A DNA stretch of 64,000 nt, from assembly GCF_004402015.1 (NCBI RefSeq), contig NZ_SOPW01000008.1, positions 62,001 through 126,000 on the forward strand, in the 5' to 3' direction. Of this stretch, positions 53,715 to 62,774 are shown piece after piece; positions within the stretch are counted from its first letter, which is position 1; the number at the start of each line of letters is the position of its first letter. The translations under genes were made by a program, and so were the position numbers. The DNA comes from Filobacillus milosensis. Lineage in GTDB: Bacteria; Bacillota; Bacilli; Bacillales; Alkalibacillaceae. The notes under the pieces are model-generated. The model saw only the letters and a list, made by a program, of their open reading frames with translations, did no database searches and was not told the DNA's origin.

Positions 53715-54693
53715 ACTCGACCCGACCCTCTTCCACAGTGTCTTCGATTGTTTCATCCCGTTCTATGGCTTGTACCATTTTTTCTGCAATTAATCGAACT
53801 ACAGGAACAGCAACACTATTGCCAAATTGTTTATAAGCCGCAGTATTACTTACTACAATCTTAAACGTTTCTGGAAATCCCTGCAAGCGGGCACATTCAC
53901 GCGGAGTCAACCTTCTTGGATTTATCCCTTCCCCTTGTGGAATCAGAATTTCACTACCATCTTTATAATATCTTGCACTTAAAGTTCTACTATAAGAGTT
54001 TAAATCTGCAAGACCATATCCAAAACCATTACCTTTTTTACTATGCTTTTCTTTGTAAGCCTGCAAATAATCCCAAAGTTTGTCTGATAAAGTGTATTTA
54101 TCTTCTACATCTTTTTCTAAAATTTCATGTAGAGCGGGGCCTTCTTTCGGGATTTCAGGAAAATCGAATTTAAGAGGCTTTTTAAAGCCAACTATATAAA
54201 TCCTTTCCCTATTCTGAGGAACAAGTCCTTTGGCATTTAAAACATCAGCATACACAGTATAGCCTAGTTCTTCTTCCAATACTTTCTTAATAATTTTAAA
54301 TGTCTTACCTTTATCATGGCTTCTTAAGTTTTTAACATTTTCAAGAAGAAATGCCTTTGGTTGCTTTTCTTTAATAATACGGGCTATATCAAAAAATAAA
54401 GTTCCTTGTGTTTCATCAAGGAATCCGTGTTCTCTACCTAAAGATTTCTTTTTACTTACCCCTGCAATTGAAAACGGCTGACAAGGAAAACCAGCCAACA
54501 AAATATCGTGGTCTGGCACTTCTTTTTCATCTACACTTCTTATATCCCCAACAGGTTTTTCACCGAAATTAGCCTCATAAGTTTCTTGGGCTTTTAAATC
54601 CCATTCGCACGAGAATACACATTCTCCATAAGGTTCAAATGCAAGACGAATTCCTCCGATTCCTGCGAACAAGTCAATGAATTTATATAACAT
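53701..54693 (-). CDS. DNA (cytosine-5) methyltransferase
   Basis: A 330-residue C5 methyltransferase with motif [17 protein letters not shown], the catalytic PCQPFS (Cys71), ENVKNL, the [12 protein letters not shown] block, a variable target-recognition region and the closing [13 protein letters not shown]. It protects host DNA from the EcoRII-type enzyme downstream; the shared target is probably a CCWGG- or CCNGG-like site. The gene order puts methylation before restriction in one transcript. Confidence 0.95.
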   Translation of the reverse strand: MLYKFIDLFAGIGGIRLAFEPYGECVFSCEWDLKAQETYEANFGEKPVGDIRSVDEKEVPDHDILLAGFPCQPFSIAGVSKKKSLGREHGFLDETQGTLFFDIARIIKEKQPKAFLLENVKNLRSHDKGKTFKIIKKVLEEELGYTVYADVLNAKGLVPQNRERIYIVGFKKPLKFDFPEIPKEGPALHEILEKDVEDKYTLSDKLWDYLQAYKEKHSKKGNGFGYGLADLNSYSRTLSARYYKDGSEILIPQGEGINPRRLTPRECARLQGFPETFKIVVSNTAAYKQFGNSVAVPVVRLIAEKMVQAIERDETIEDTVEEGRVEYATT

Positions 54694-54822
54694 ATTTTTT
54701 TATCTCCCTTCAACTTGTTCTAGTAAGCCCATTATAACAAATTATTATTACTTTGAGTCGAAATATGTGATAAAATAGTTAAGTTACTTTTTAACAATAC
54801 CCTCGGTGAAAGGGTGGGACAA

Positions 54823-55113
54823 GTGGCAAATATAGCAATTTATTATCAAAAAAATAGTAATGAAAGTACAGAACAGGCAGTTCTCCGTGTCAATGAATTA
54901 ATTAAACAATTAGAGACCCTCCATATCATTAAAGGAGTATTTTTGGATAACTTTGGTCAAAGTACGGAGTTAATGGATTTACTTAACTCTCCATTATCTG
55001 TAATAGATTACATGTATATAAATAAGCCTCTTGAAAATGAATTTGATAATGAACTAATTGATCAACTTAAAAGAACCGAACAATTTCAAGTAAGGTATTT
55101 TAGTGAGATATAG
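54823..55113 (+). CDS. Small resolvase-fold-like protein
   Basis: A 96-residue protein starting at GTG 54823 (AAAGGGTGG site). NIAIYYQKNSNESTEQAVLRVNELI and GVFLDNFGQSTELMDLL resemble the N-terminal half of serine recombinases (IYxRxSxxxQ and the DxxSG region), without catalytic residues. It is divergent from the restriction-modification operon and could be a control gene, though it has no HTH. A terminator hairpin overlaps its stop codon. Confidence 0.6.
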   Translation: MANIAIYYQKNSNESTEQAVLRVNELIKQLETLHIIKGVFLDNFGQSTELMDLLNSPLSVIDYMYINKPLENEFDNELIDQLKRTEQFQVRYFSEI

Positions 55114-55137
55114 CAAGGGCTATATCCTTTTTTTACT
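55106..55137 (+). terminator. Terminator overlapping the stop codon
   Basis: GATATAG CAAGGG CTATATC followed by seven T residues. Confidence 0.8.
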
Positions 55138-55226
55138 ATTTCTGGAGAGGTTTTTATATAAATTTTCTAGATATCAATTTGATCTGTCTTTAGTCCACCA
55201 TTTCTATCTAAAACTTTCCTAATTAC

Positions 55227-55607
55227 TTAACACTTACTTAACATTTCTTTTTGGTAATCAATGATTCCGTAAATGTAATTAAGTTCCTCTATGTTACAGT
55301 AATACTTATGTCCATCTTCAACAGAAATCTGTACTGGATAGTGTTCGATTGATTTGTCCACTTTAACATCAATAATCCCGTTAACACCTGAATGAACAAT
55401 GTCACAAATATCCTCAACATAAAAGTTTCTAAGGACCATTATCAAATCCCTCTTACTAAGAATGAATTCTTCTATATCACGACCATCATAAAGTTCCAAT
55501 AGAGCCGTATTTCCTGTTGCATGTGTTATCGTCACCCTAGTTGCACCATTATAAAAATCATTAATTTCGATTAATTCTTCTACACTTAATTTAAGCAATT
55601 TCTCCAC
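55227..55607 (-). CDS. Hypothetical protein
   Basis: A 126-residue soluble protein, beta-rich with repeated hydrophobic strands (ARVTITHATGNTALLELYDG-like, then GIIDVKVDKSIEHYPVQISV). Near its start the codons follow a GGGGG-rich site. No family recognised. Part of the plasmid-type small-gene set. Confidence 0.6.
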   Translation of the reverse strand: MEKLLKLSVEELIEINDFYNGATRVTITHATGNTALLELYDGRDIEEFILSKRDLIMVLRNFYVEDICDIVHSGVNGIIDVKVDKSIEHYPVQISVEDGHKYYCNIEELNYIYGIIDYQKEMLSKC

Positions 55608-55711
55608 CCCCTTTTTCGTTTACTTCTACATTTAAGCGGTGATTACTGCATTTTAAAACAATAATTTTATAAACATATTCGGAAATTAAAGCAAGTAAAA
55701 AGACAAGGATT

Positions 55712-56077
55712 TCACTCCTCGTCTTTGTCCAAATAAATAGGATTCAATTTTTCAACCAGTTTTAAACACTCGAAAATCGCAGCATCACCTAGAATATACT
55801 CGCTCAAGACAGCATCTATATTTTGAGTAAGATCTTCAAAGGTTGCATAAACATTGTCTCTAATCTCTGTATTGAAAACTTCGATTAAAGAATTCTCTTT
55901 ATTAATCTTTGCTAGCCTTTTGTCGAACACAAATAAAAAGTACTGATATTGAGAGAACCCCTTGTATTGCTTCCAGTTGATTCTTTTAAAGCGTGTAATA
56001 ATAAATTGATAATCTTCGTGATGGAATTCAACAATTTCATTTTCCATTGGTTTTCTTGAGTAATTTGTTTGCTGCAA
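55712..56077 (-). CDS. Hypothetical protein, paralog of the gene at 51604
   Basis: A 121-residue protein. TTG 56077 is chosen because the upstream GGAGGAGATACACTTG matches the start region of its paralog and gives equal length to the conserved ENEIVEF block. Acidic and aromatic, no membrane segment. A terminator hairpin overlaps the stop, as in the paralog. Function unknown. Confidence 0.75.
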   Translation of the reverse strand: MQQTNYSRKPMENEIVEFHHEDYQFIITRFKRINWKQYKGFSQYQYFLFVFDKRLAKINKENSLIEVFNTEIRDNVYATFEDLTQNIDAVLSEYILGDAAIFECLKLVEKLNPIYLDKDEE

Positions 56078-56298
56078 GTGTATCTCCTCCATTATCTTAT
56101 GAAAATTTATACATGACGACTCTTCAAGATAATGAAGTAAAAACCTTGATTTTTATGGGCGGAAACACAGTAAGAATCAGACTTAATGGTAAAGTATAAC
56201 TCCCATGCCTAATGTTGATTTGAGAGGCTATTTGCCCCTGATTTTTAGGTGATTTCCTATGATATCTCAATCCCCGTTTGCTATGCATATTAATGTAA

Positions 56299-56343
56299 CA
56301 AAAAAAGAAGAATGATAGGAATCCCTATTATTCTTCTTTTTTT
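56299..56343 (-). terminator. Terminator of the CBASS operon
   Basis: AAAAAAAGAAGAATGATAGG and CCTATTATTCTTCTTTTTTT arms, one mismatch, about 10 bases after the effector stop; A and T tracts allow function on either strand. Confidence 0.85.
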
Positions 56344-56352
56344 CAATATATT

Positions 56353-57300
56353 CTACTCAAAAGTTATAATCTCTTCTGTTCTTAAATTGATTGCCCAATC
56401 ATAAGCATTGTTATTGTAGTTATATACTATTATTTCAGGATGATAATGCTCTATTATTCTACCTAAACTAAAACTTAATGAAACAGGTGTAGTAGCAAAT
56501 AAATGAACTTTATTAACACCATTCTCTTTTAATTTTGATAGCAATTCTAAAAACTTTTTTTGATATAAATCAATTTGAGCATAATTAGTAATATTCCAGC
56601 GGTCAGGATTTTCTAAACCTAATGATATCACTTGTGAGGTACCAGATACATTTTTTATCCCTTCATCTATTATTGAAAATGATTGTTCAATTTTTAGTGC
56701 AACCTCATTGTCATACTTAATTTGTGAATTATAATTACTAACTATTTTCATATCAGTGTTATACTTTCTTTTTAGTTCATAAAATCCCTTTCCAAGACAC
56801 TCAGAGTCCTCTCCTTGATATTCGTAAAGAATTGCGTCATCCGTGCTCTTAAAGTGATATCCGTCTAAAAAAGCAAGTGGTACATGGGGAAACCCTAGGT
56901 ATATAAGTGAGTTAGAGTTTTTACTACGCTTTATTGCTGTCTTCATTTTGGATTTTTTCTTTTTTAGTATTTTCTGAAGTTCTGCATCATTAATGCTTCC
57001 ATCTACTTTAAACTTTTTTAGAAAGTTATGTGTTATATATAAACATCCCTGTTCTTGATACTCTCTCTTTACACTAGTAAAGTTGGCCTCTTTCTTCGTA
57101 AACGTAGCCAACATAATGAATTCCCTTTTCATAAAGCACAAAACATGATTAATAACCCAATTATATGCGATTTGTAGCCAACCCCATTTTTTGTACAAGA
57201 TAATACTAGAAAAAATTAATATAAGTAGCATTATTATCGAAGTGATAGGGTCATTTTGTATAAGTGTAAATAACTCTTTAATTGAATTTATTACTTTCAT
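56353..57300 (-). CDS. CBASS effector: membrane-anchored SAVED protein (Cap14-like)
   Basis: A 315-residue protein. An N-terminal membrane helix (ITSIIMLLILIFSSIILY) and a second weakly hydrophobic stretch precede a linker and a C-terminal SAVED domain (about 130-315). Its typical end is KVHLFATTPVSLSFSLGRII followed by the PEIIVYNYNN strand. SAVED domains bind cyclic oligonucleotides; TM-SAVED effectors are thought to damage the membrane and stop phage spread. It is last of four coupled genes, overlapping Cap3 by 23 bases. Confidence 0.88.
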   Translation of the reverse strand: MKVINSIKELFTLIQNDPITSIIMLLILIFSSIILYKKWGWLQIAYNWVINHVLCFMKREFIMLATFTKKEANFTSVKREYQEQGCLYITHNFLKKFKVDGSINDAELQKILKKKKSKMKTAIKRSKNSNSLIYLGFPHVPLAFLDGYHFKSTDDAILYEYQGEDSECLGKGFYELKRKYNTDMKIVSNYNSQIKYDNEVALKIEQSFSIIDEGIKNVSGTSQVISLGLENPDRWNITNYAQIDLYQKKFLELLSKLKENGVNKVHLFATTPVSLSFSLGRIIEHYHPEIIVYNYNNNAYDWAINLRTEEIITFE

Positions 57301-57775
57301 TATATGCTCCTTTATATACTAATACTATGTCTCCATTTTCACGGCTACCGACCCAAACCTTAAAAATGTTTATACCACCAATAATAAACACTAAATAATC
57401 AGAAAATGTTTTTGACTTACTTAATAATTTTTTCCAATTTCTAAGATCCTGACGTGAATAGTGAGGGTCTATTTCAGGATGAGTATGCCATTCCCCCATA
57501 TACATTACAGTTTTATTGCTTTCCTCCCACTTCTGTTGCAATAAGGCGTTATGACTCTTTTCCCTTCGTATAAACCTATACCTTGATTGGTAGTCCCCTT
57601 TTTGAGGAAAAGTGTAGTCTTTAATTACAATATCGTTACTGTTTGTTAAAATCGAACCTATTAACATTCCTCCTGATTCCTTATCAGTCAGGCCTTCTTG
57701 TCGCATTCCTTTAATTACTTTAATAACTTGCTGTTCGATTTCGATTGCAACATTTTCATATTCAGCGCTTATCAT
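57278..57775 (-). CDS. CBASS Cap3-like JAB-family deconjugase
   Basis: A 165-residue JAMM/JAB isopeptidase: Glu33 in ESGGMLIG, then EWHTHPEIDPHYSRQD with the zinc ligands His97, His99 and Asp110 and the conserved Ser107. In type II CBASS, Cap3 removes the CD-NTase from its Cap2-made conjugates. ATG 57775 overlaps the Cap2 end by 14 bases, giving tight coupling. Confidence 0.92.
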   Translation of the reverse strand: MISAEYENVAIEIEQQVIKVIKGMRQEGLTDKESGGMLIGSILTNSNDIVIKDYTFPQKGDYQSRYRFIRREKSHNALLQQKWEESNKTVMYMGEWHTHPEIDPHYSRQDLRNWKKLLSKSKTFSDYLVFIIGGINIFKVWVGSRENGDIVLVYKGAYNESNKFN

Positions 57776-59471
57776 CTTTATAAGCCTCATCCTTAAGATT
57801 CGAGCAGACTTTACAACTAGTATTAATATATTCATAGTCATCCTGATTCAAAATATCTGTTGATTGTTTATATCGCTCCGAAGTAATAAAACCACTCTCT
57901 TCAAATATTTTTGAGGAACCCTTCCATGAAACAAGAGGATTTCCTTGAATATCATTCTCTAAAAATCTAAAAACTAACCTCGAAGCAAGCAATGCTGTTT
58001 CCATAGAATCAATACTTCCGTAAGGTGTAAAAGAACCTGCACAACCATTCATATTTTTGATAAATGGTACATCACTCTTCCCAGCAAAAGATGAATACAA
58101 CCTTAATTCAGTATCTATTAAGCATTCATAACAGCCTTTTCCTCCGTTGTTAACTACAAGTGCATGTCCACCTATTCCATATGCTTCGACCCAAGTGAAA
58201 ATTGCAGGAGTTGATGACTCTAAAATAAGTTTACTTAGTCTTCTTTCTATATTTGGATCGCCAATTGCTACTAATATCAAATCAAAATCATTTAGTTCTA
58301 TTTCTCCATTTTCAATTGTATCTAGTACTTCATTTTCAATTGTTTGAATGTGTACATTAGGGTACCTGTTTTCAAATTCTTCTTTTAGAAGTTTAACTTT
58401 TGGTTTACTCTCAATAGATTTATTCATACCGAGAAAATGTCGATATGAGTTTTCGATTTTCATTTTATCATCGTCTATCAAGGTAAAATGTTTTATTCCA
58501 GACCGTGCTAACATAAATAATAAATCACTACCCACAGATCCACAGCCTACTAATAAAGCGTTAAGAGGCTTCCTTACCCCACCGCCTCTTTCTATTAATG
58601 TGGTATCATCATTTCTAAAGACAAACAAAGGTGTTACTTTAAAATCATCAATAATGCTCTCATCTATAAGCGGAATTACTTTTTTTGAAAGAGAATGATT
58701 TACCTTTTCGTACCATAACCCAATAATTGTTTGGTCTCCTGTCAATAATGGAATTCTTAGCAAATAAAAGTATCTTTTTTTATTCATTGAAAACTTTGCT
58801 ATCTTCAATAATGTATCGTCAGATATATGATTTCTAATAATATTTGTTATTTCTTCATTACTCCAAAATCGATCAAATTGAGGAACCTTGCCCTTGTAGG
58901 TATAGTCTAATGGAATATAATTTGCTTTTACTAGATTACGAGAATTGATATTCGCATTTAATAACTTACCTAATAAATACCTAGACTCCGCATCGTCTGT
59001 TAGAAAGGCAAACGGTTTACCTCCCATTGCCAAAACAGAAATTTCCTTTGGTTCATCTTCAGGAGTGTATACTGAAAAAACAGGTTCTGTCTTTTCTAAG
59101 GTTCCAAAATAATAACTAAATTCTCTATGATATTCTATTTGCGGTGAATTTGATATTAATACCCGTTCAACTCTGTCAAAAACAAAATCAATTGTTCTTT
59201 CCGGAATATCGCTCCATATGACACCCTCTTTATCCAAAAAGCAAACAAGTCCACTACTCATAACGTGTGGGATGTCAGGAATATGGTGGTACTTTTCATT
59301 AATATGAACAATTGGTAATTGTGTTGGAAACAATGGACTAAAAGTTATCGTTAGTGGAATTTGATAACCATTTCTCAATTCAAAAAAAAGTTCATAATGA
59401 TATGGTTCAACTGCTATAACCTTGTCCAAATATTCTTTTTCTTGTAGTAACTCTTGAACATCAATGTTCAT
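57762..59471 (-). CDS. CBASS Cap2-like E1-E2 fusion
   Basis: A 569-residue protein. Residues 1-130 are an E2-like (RWD/UBC) domain with catalytic Cys77 in GLVCFLDKEG. A linker follows, then a ThiF/E1 adenylation domain with ALLVGCGSVGSDLL for ATP, DDDKMKIENSYRHFLG, and a later NGCAGSFTPYG loop. Other Cys pairs (GCYEC and a C-terminal CKVC) may bind zinc. Cap2 primes the CD-NTase by conjugating its C-terminus. It starts 2 bases after the CD-NTase stop. Confidence 0.95.
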   Translation of the reverse strand: MNIDVQELLQEKEYLDKVIAVEPYHYELFFELRNGYQIPLTITFSPLFPTQLPIVHINEKYHHIPDIPHVMSSGLVCFLDKEGVIWSDIPERTIDFVFDRVERVLISNSPQIEYHREFSYYFGTLEKTEPVFSVYTPEDEPKEISVLAMGGKPFAFLTDDAESRYLLGKLLNANINSRNLVKANYIPLDYTYKGKVPQFDRFWSNEEITNIIRNHISDDTLLKIAKFSMNKKRYFYLLRIPLLTGDQTIIGLWYEKVNHSLSKKVIPLIDESIIDDFKVTPLFVFRNDDTTLIERGGGVRKPLNALLVGCGSVGSDLLFMLARSGIKHFTLIDDDKMKIENSYRHFLGMNKSIESKPKVKLLKEEFENRYPNVHIQTIENEVLDTIENGEIELNDFDLILVAIGDPNIERRLSKLILESSTPAIFTWVEAYGIGGHALVVNNGGKGCYECLIDTELRLYSSFAGKSDVPFIKNMNGCAGSFTPYGSIDSMETALLASRLVFRFLENDIQGNPLVSWKGSSKIFEESGFITSERYKQSTDILNQDDYEYINTSCKVCSNLKDEAYKDDKR

Positions 59472-59473
59472 TA

Positions 59474-60550
59474 TTAATACCCTTTAGCAGAGTTGGATGA
59501 AGGCGCACTAGATAAAGCAACTTGTTTATATCTTGCCTCTTTTGATTCAGGTATTGGGAATTTGTCGCCAAAATATTTTGGACTTAGAACTTTACATGCT
59601 TCATGTGGGTCACTTTTTCCTTCTGCTTCAGTCAATGCATTTTCTAATTCATTTAGTTTTTGATAAAAAGAATCCATTTGGATATTTGACATCTTAGAGA
59701 AAACATTTCCATATGGTTGTACAGGTAAATTGTATTCAATAGTATAAAAACTTTTCTCCAAATCGGGATCCCACTTTAACATAAATCTATTCTTTAATTT
59801 ACTTACAAAATCTTTTAGAGCACCCAAATCATCATCTTTAAATTTTCCTGATAAGGAGTTATAAGATTGCTTATAAGAAAATAAATCGACTGCTGCAATA
59901 GTTATTCCTATACTAGGAGGACGAGAATTTCCTGAAGAGTTGAAGCAAATATCCTTCCACTTCTTCATGTATCTAACAACTCTCTTAAATTGTTTTTTTG
60001 CGTCATCTGCAAACGAATTTTTGATATGATCGTTTAGACCTTCTGGATCAGCAAGATCCCAATATTTATTGTCTTTGTTAGCAAACTCCTTGCCCCAAGC
60101 AAGATACAAATTGTTATCATACTTTGATTTTAAATACACTGGTAAATCGACATGATATGCTGGTTCATCATCTAATGAATAGGTTATGGTTACACAGGGG
60201 TTTTTTATCTTAGGTGGCGTATTAGTGTGGTTTTCAAGTATATCTCTAATCATCTTTTTAAGTTCGACACTGTCTGTATAATCTTCTTTATAGAGATCAA
60301 AGATTACACCCTCGTCTATATCATAATCTTTATCTTCAGGGACAATCCCTAGATCTACAGCATAACTACCTTGGTCAATGAACTCTAGACTAGGAGCATC
60401 TTTTTCCTTTTCTTCAAACTTGGTCTTAACACCATTCTTTATTTTATCTGTAATGATATCTCTTTTTTCCCGTAACTCTTTATTTTCCTTAAACCGTTTT
60501 AGTTTAATTGCATCATGGAACTCTTCAAATTGCTTTTGAATATCTGCCAT
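59474..60550 (-). CDS. CBASS CD-NTase (cyclic oligonucleotide synthase)
   Basis: A 358-residue nucleotidyltransferase. The active site reads GSYAVDLG (61-68) with metal ligands in DYDIDEG (Asp77, Asp79), and a third Asp135 in HVDLPVYL, all intact. On phage infection it makes a cyclic di- or trinucleotide that activates the SAVED effector. The flexible C-terminus ends in a small-residue tail (SSAPSSNSAKGY), suited to Cap2-mediated conjugation. ATG 60550 follows a GGGGG site. First gene of the operon; the clade and product cannot be decided by eye. Confidence 0.94.
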   Translation of the reverse strand: MADIQKQFEEFHDAIKLKRFKENKELREKRDIITDKIKNGVKTKFEEKEKDAPSLEFIDQGSYAVDLGIVPEDKDYDIDEGVIFDLYKEDYTDSVELKKMIRDILENHTNTPPKIKNPCVTITYSLDDEPAYHVDLPVYLKSKYDNNLYLAWGKEFANKDNKYWDLADPEGLNDHIKNSFADDAKKQFKRVVRYMKKWKDICFNSSGNSRPPSIGITIAAVDLFSYKQSYNSLSGKFKDDDLGALKDFVSKLKNRFMLKWDPDLEKSFYTIEYNLPVQPYGNVFSKMSNIQMDSFYQKLNELENALTEAEGKSDPHEACKVLSPKYFGDKFPIPESKEARYKQVALSSAPSSNSAKGY

Positions 60551-60710
60551 TTTTTAACCCCCAAAATTGTTTTATTTCTATTATTATACGACAAAATCTG
60601 GTAATCATATAACTTTCTAAGATGTATGTTTAATAGAAAGATTTTACTTGTTATAGGCTGATTAAGAATTTATAAACTCCTTCGAAAAAATGTAAAATTC
60701 TGTAGTTATA

Positions 60711-60740
60711 TTGTACCATAAATTGTATAATAGAGTACAA
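60711..60740 (+). promoter_or_regulatory. Inverted TTGTAC operator over a -10 box
   Basis: TTGTAC (60711-60716) and GTACAA (60735-60740) flank a TATAAT box (60726-60731) upstream of the GNAT gene. It may be the target of the HTH protein encoded downstream; this region also separates the divergent CBASS operon. Confidence 0.45.
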
Positions 60741-60783
60741 GAAATACGAACGTATTTTCGCAAAAAGAATTGGAAGGTTCCAT

Positions 60784-61329
60784 ATGGATATATTTAATCA
60801 AATGTTTATCAGAAGTAAAATTTCCCCATTACAACGTAATTACGATATTGGTTACGAGGTAGAATATCATACTAATTTGATAACAAATAAAGGCTTTGAA
60901 ATAATATCAAATATTCAAAACGAGGAATTCAAACTAATTTTGTATAGACACTTTTACGACAATACTCCGAAAGATAAAGAAAAAACAATCATGCTTGGCA
61001 TACGAGTCATTACTATGAAAGGAATTCTTTATCCTGATCCCGTGTTAAAAGCCTTTTTCAATGATGACTTTACTGAAATATCTTTAGCAGATATTGATAT
61101 CGAAGAGTACCTTTCTAATCACGGTTTTGGAAGCATACTACTAACCACTCTTATTGAAATTGCAAAGAACAGAAAAATAAACAGTATCTGTGGCTGGATA
61201 TCCAATGTTGATATTGATCATATAGAAAGATTGGTTCACTTTTATAAGAAGCACAATTTTGAGGTAATCTTAGATAGCAATAATAAAGACAGTCTTAAAG
61301 TTGGGAATTTAAGATGGCAACGTGAATAA
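60784..61329 (+). CDS. GNAT family acetyltransferase
   Basis: A 181-residue protein. The C-terminal part has the GNAT acetyl-CoA loop region (SNHGFGSILLTTLIEIAKNR, a Q/RxxGxG/A-like motif as NHGFGS) and the LVHFYKKHNFEV end typical of the fold. The N-terminal half is unassigned. It overlaps no gene but is followed 13 bases later by a double-HTH gene, resembling toxin-antitoxin pairs in which a GNAT toxin is paired with a DNA-binding protein; that is only a possibility. Confidence 0.75.
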   Translation: MDIFNQMFIRSKISPLQRNYDIGYEVEYHTNLITNKGFEIISNIQNEEFKLILYRHFYDNTPKDKEKTIMLGIRVITMKGILYPDPVLKAFFNDDFTEISLADIDIEEYLSNHGFGSILLTTLIEIAKNRKINSICGWISNVDIDHIERLVHFYKKHNFEVILDSNNKDSLKVGNLRWQRE

Positions 61330-61342
61330 TGGAGGAGAGTTA

Positions 61343-62095
61343 ATGGACAGCCTGTTAAGTAGTAATTCATTTGAGTACCTTTTGGAGACAATCATTAAAA
61401 ATGAGATATCTGCTTCGTTAAATAATCTGTATAAGGATAAAGAGTATTGCACCAAAAAATATTTAACTATCAAAGAGGTATCCTCATTAACCGGCATTGG
61501 CTCTTCCGTATTACGTCAGTTGACATTTTCGAGAGCAATGCCTCACCGAAAAGTTAAATCTCGAATTATTCTAGATGAAAACGAAATAAAAGAAACAATT
61601 GATAATTATAAAAAGTTTGGTTGGACTGATCCCGATAATAATTGGGATGTGAATTCCGTTCAGTCTGAAATTGATAACTTCCACAAAACAAAGGGGGAGC
61701 CTACAATGATCGATGAAATAATTAGGAAAATAATAAGAGAAGAATTAACTATTTTTTCAAATGAAATAAAAAACTTCACAAAAAAAGACAAAGAAAGGTA
61801 TTATGGCCGAACTGTTCTAACTATAAAAGAAGCAGCAAATCATTTTCGGACAAGCCCGTCTACTATTTATAGTTTAATTAAAGAAGACGGAATGCCTCAC
61901 TTTAAAATCCATACTCGCCATTTTATTGTCCTTGAAGAGGCCGAAGCATATTTGTGGAGAGAAACTGCAAAATCGTATGCTGAAGAGGGAAATATATATT
62001 GGCAGCGAATTTTACAAAGACTAGATTGGGAGGAAAAAGAAAGAAACACCGCATATGAGAAGGCACTTAAAAGACTTGAAGAAAGTACATATTAA
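61343..62095 (+). CDS. Protein with two MerR/excisionase-type HTH domains
   Basis: A 250-residue protein; ATG 61343 after GGAGGAG. Two HTH_17-like units: KKYLTIKEVSSLTGIGSSVLRQL (about 40-75) and TVLTIKEAANHFRTSPSTIYSLI (about 160-195), each followed by a PHxK basic segment. Each unit is preceded by a similar helical stretch (IIRKIIREEL versus ETIIKNEIS), so the protein is an internal duplication. Likely a DNA-binding regulator or directionality factor. A terminator follows at 62110-62145. Confidence 0.82.
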   Translation: MDSLLSSNSFEYLLETIIKNEISASLNNLYKDKEYCTKKYLTIKEVSSLTGIGSSVLRQLTFSRAMPHRKVKSRIILDENEIKETIDNYKKFGWTDPDNNWDVNSVQSEIDNFHKTKGEPTMIDEIIRKIIREELTIFSNEIKNFTKKDKERYYGRTVLTIKEAANHFRTSPSTIYSLIKEDGMPHFKIHTRHFIVLEEAEAYLWRETAKSYAEEGNIYWQRILQRLDWEEKERNTAYEKALKRLEESTY

Positions 62096-62109
62096 GTTTT
62101 TAGAATTAC

Positions 62110-62145
62110 AAAGAGCACATTCCATACAAGGAGTGCGCTCTTTTA
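62110..62145 (+). terminator. Terminator
   Basis: AAAGAGCACA...TGCGCTCTTTT hairpin after the double-HTH gene. Confidence 0.75.
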
Positions 62146-62242
62146 CCATAACAAATTACTAGATATTTTCTATCCACTCTTTTTTTATAACAATTTCTAC
62201 TCTCTGTTTTACCACTATTTGTGATACGGACCTAACAATGAA

Positions 62243-62758
62243 TTAAATAAGGAAGATGAAATCTTCGATTTTATCTTCAATATCATATTTTTCATTTAGT
62301 ACTATGTAGTTATTTAACAGGTTTTGTATTTCTTTTTTAGTCGAAGCATCTAATAATTCATCTTTGAAATCCTGATATTCTTCCTCATCATTTTCCTCAA
62401 TATATGTGCATTCATCTACATGATCAACTAAATCCCATTTTATATACTTTAAAAGTTCTTCTTCGTTATCACATAAATCCCTAAATTCTATTCTTTCTGC
62501 TTGAATAACAATATCTCCTTCATTTTCATCAAAAAGGGTTAGAGAAAAGTTATTCTCTTCAAGGTTTTTATATAGTTGGAATGGAGACAATTCATTGAAC
62601 TGATTTAATGGAAATTCATATTCATTTAGACCTGAAATAGTATTGCAACCTACCCTATAGCATGCCCCCTCCTCAGTAATTACAATTTTTTGTCCATGGA
62701 CTCCATGGATGTATTCTAAAATGAAATCTTTACTATCCTTTATTTTAATTTCTTTCAT
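62243..62758 (-). CDS. Hypothetical acidic protein
   Basis: A 171-residue, strongly acidic soluble protein (DECTYIEENDEEEYQDFKDELLD). No family recognised. The start ATG 62758 has AGGAGG upstream. Placed between the GNAT/HTH pair and tnsD, a position where Tn7-like elements carry variable cargo. Confidence 0.6.
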   Translation of the reverse strand: MKEIKIKDSKDFILEYIHGVHGQKIVITEEGACYRVGCNTISGLNEYEFPLNQFNELSPFQLYKNLEENNFSLTLFDENEGDIVIQAERIEFRDLCDNEEELLKYIKWDLVDHVDECTYIEENDEEEYQDFKDELLDASTKKEIQNLLNNYIVLNEKYDIEDKIEDFIFLI

Positions 62759-62774
62759 TTTGTATCATCCTCCT

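Noticed and set aside
53916-54173. Plus-strand frame inside the methyltransferase gene
   Set aside because: It is a shadow of a well-supported gene and has no start signal.
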